From: CAZOKH01 sp964580315
Lineage (GTDB): Bacteria; Chloroflexota; Anaerolineae; Anaerolineales; Anaerolineaceae
Length of the DNA stretch: 42,817 bases
Assembly (NCBI GenBank): GCA_964580315.1
Contig: CAZOKH010000023.1
Span: 1 to 42,817 of the forward strand
Reading direction: 5' to 3'
The position numbers and the translations under genes were made by a program. Below are positions 42,691-42,817 of this stretch, in pieces. Numbering within the stretch: position 1 is the stretch's first letter; each line of letters begins with the position of its first letter. The notes under the pieces were generated by a model. The model was not told the origin of the DNA, did no database searches, and saw nothing but the letters and a program-made list of their open reading frames with translations.

Positions 42691-42817
42691 TCAGGATTCC
42701 GATTTGCTGCAGCGACGCGCCACATAGAAAGTATAAACGCCTTCCGCCTGTTGCGGGTTTTCATCATAGAAACGCTGAAGCAAACTTTGAGTCAAGTGCA
42801 GGTTCCACTTCCAGGGC
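42691..42817 (-). CDS. C-terminal fragment of an unidentified protein
   Basis: An open frame enters from the right edge on the minus strand and ends with TGA at 42691-42693. The 41 visible residues include WNLHLTQSLLQRFYDENPQ and FYVARRC near the end. The strand with aromatic residues followed by RR resembles the last beta-strand of some SAM methyltransferases, but the fragment is too short for assignment. It is 23 bases upstream of the GT39-like gene and so probably belongs to the same operon. Confidence 0.55.
   Translation of the reverse strand, partial: PWKWNLHLTQSLLQRFYDENPQQAEGVYTFYVARRCSKSES

Noticed and set aside
1..42817. tRNA or rRNA genes, insertion sequences, prophage or defence islands
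   Set aside because: All gaps are shorter than about 160 bases and no transposase, integrase or RNA gene signature was seen.

Overview
The window looks like chromosomal DNA of a Chloroflexota bacterium, most likely class Anaerolineae. The main evidence is a pair of very large membrane proteins carrying the YYY motif (DUF2298, the Chlor_Arch_YYY family known from Chloroflexi and some archaea). Supporting signs are a Glu/Pro-rich tetratricopeptide protein and a serine hydroxymethyltransferase fused to aminomethyltransferase. The assignment is an inference from gene content; no rRNA is present. I see no tRNA, CRISPR array, insertion sequence or phage gene. Coding density is high and no gene-free stretch exceeds about 160 bases.

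Left part (1-6.4 kb): the C-terminal part of a repeat-rich acidic TPR protein, then mutS, both rightward. Convergent to them is a fmt-ketoreductase (PanE/ApbA-type) pair. Middle left (6.4-10.3 kb): a small DUF4870 membrane protein with a clear promoter and terminator. Opposite it is a leftward three-gene unit: a polytopic membrane protein fused to a subtilisin-type protease, an ECF sigma factor and a small single-TM protein.

Centre (10.3-22.1 kb): an alpha/beta hydrolase, the glyA-gcvT fusion and a PLP aminotransferase, all rightward. Two leftward genes follow (TGS-type nucleoside kinase, DUF4230 protein). Then comes a rightward series: PhnD-like lipoprotein, SanA/YdcF-like protein, HD-domain protein and a TIM-barrel glycosidase-like protein with an NTF2-like tail. 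A bidirectional terminator separates this series from rpoC.

Right part (22.1-42.8 kb), all leftward: rpoC without an adjacent rpoB, an orphan multi-domain histidine kinase, and a tightly packed operon. In transcription order the operon is: unknown partial gene, GT39/ArnT-like protein, 1786-residue GT39-YYY fusion, 897-residue YYY protein, another GT-C-like membrane protein, and cytidylate kinase, joined by short gaps or overlaps. These membrane genes probably form an undescribed polyprenyl-sugar-dependent glycosylation or envelope-assembly system.

The strongest second-look items are: (a) the GlyA-GcvT fusion, whose central region is a degenerate copy of the GcvT N-terminal domain; (b) two promoters with identical hexamers and spacing, one of which contains a false TTG start codon; (c) the YYY/GT-C operon ending in cmk; (d) the membrane-protease/ECF-sigma operon; (e) a perfect sigma-54-type -24/-12 element before the HD gene.
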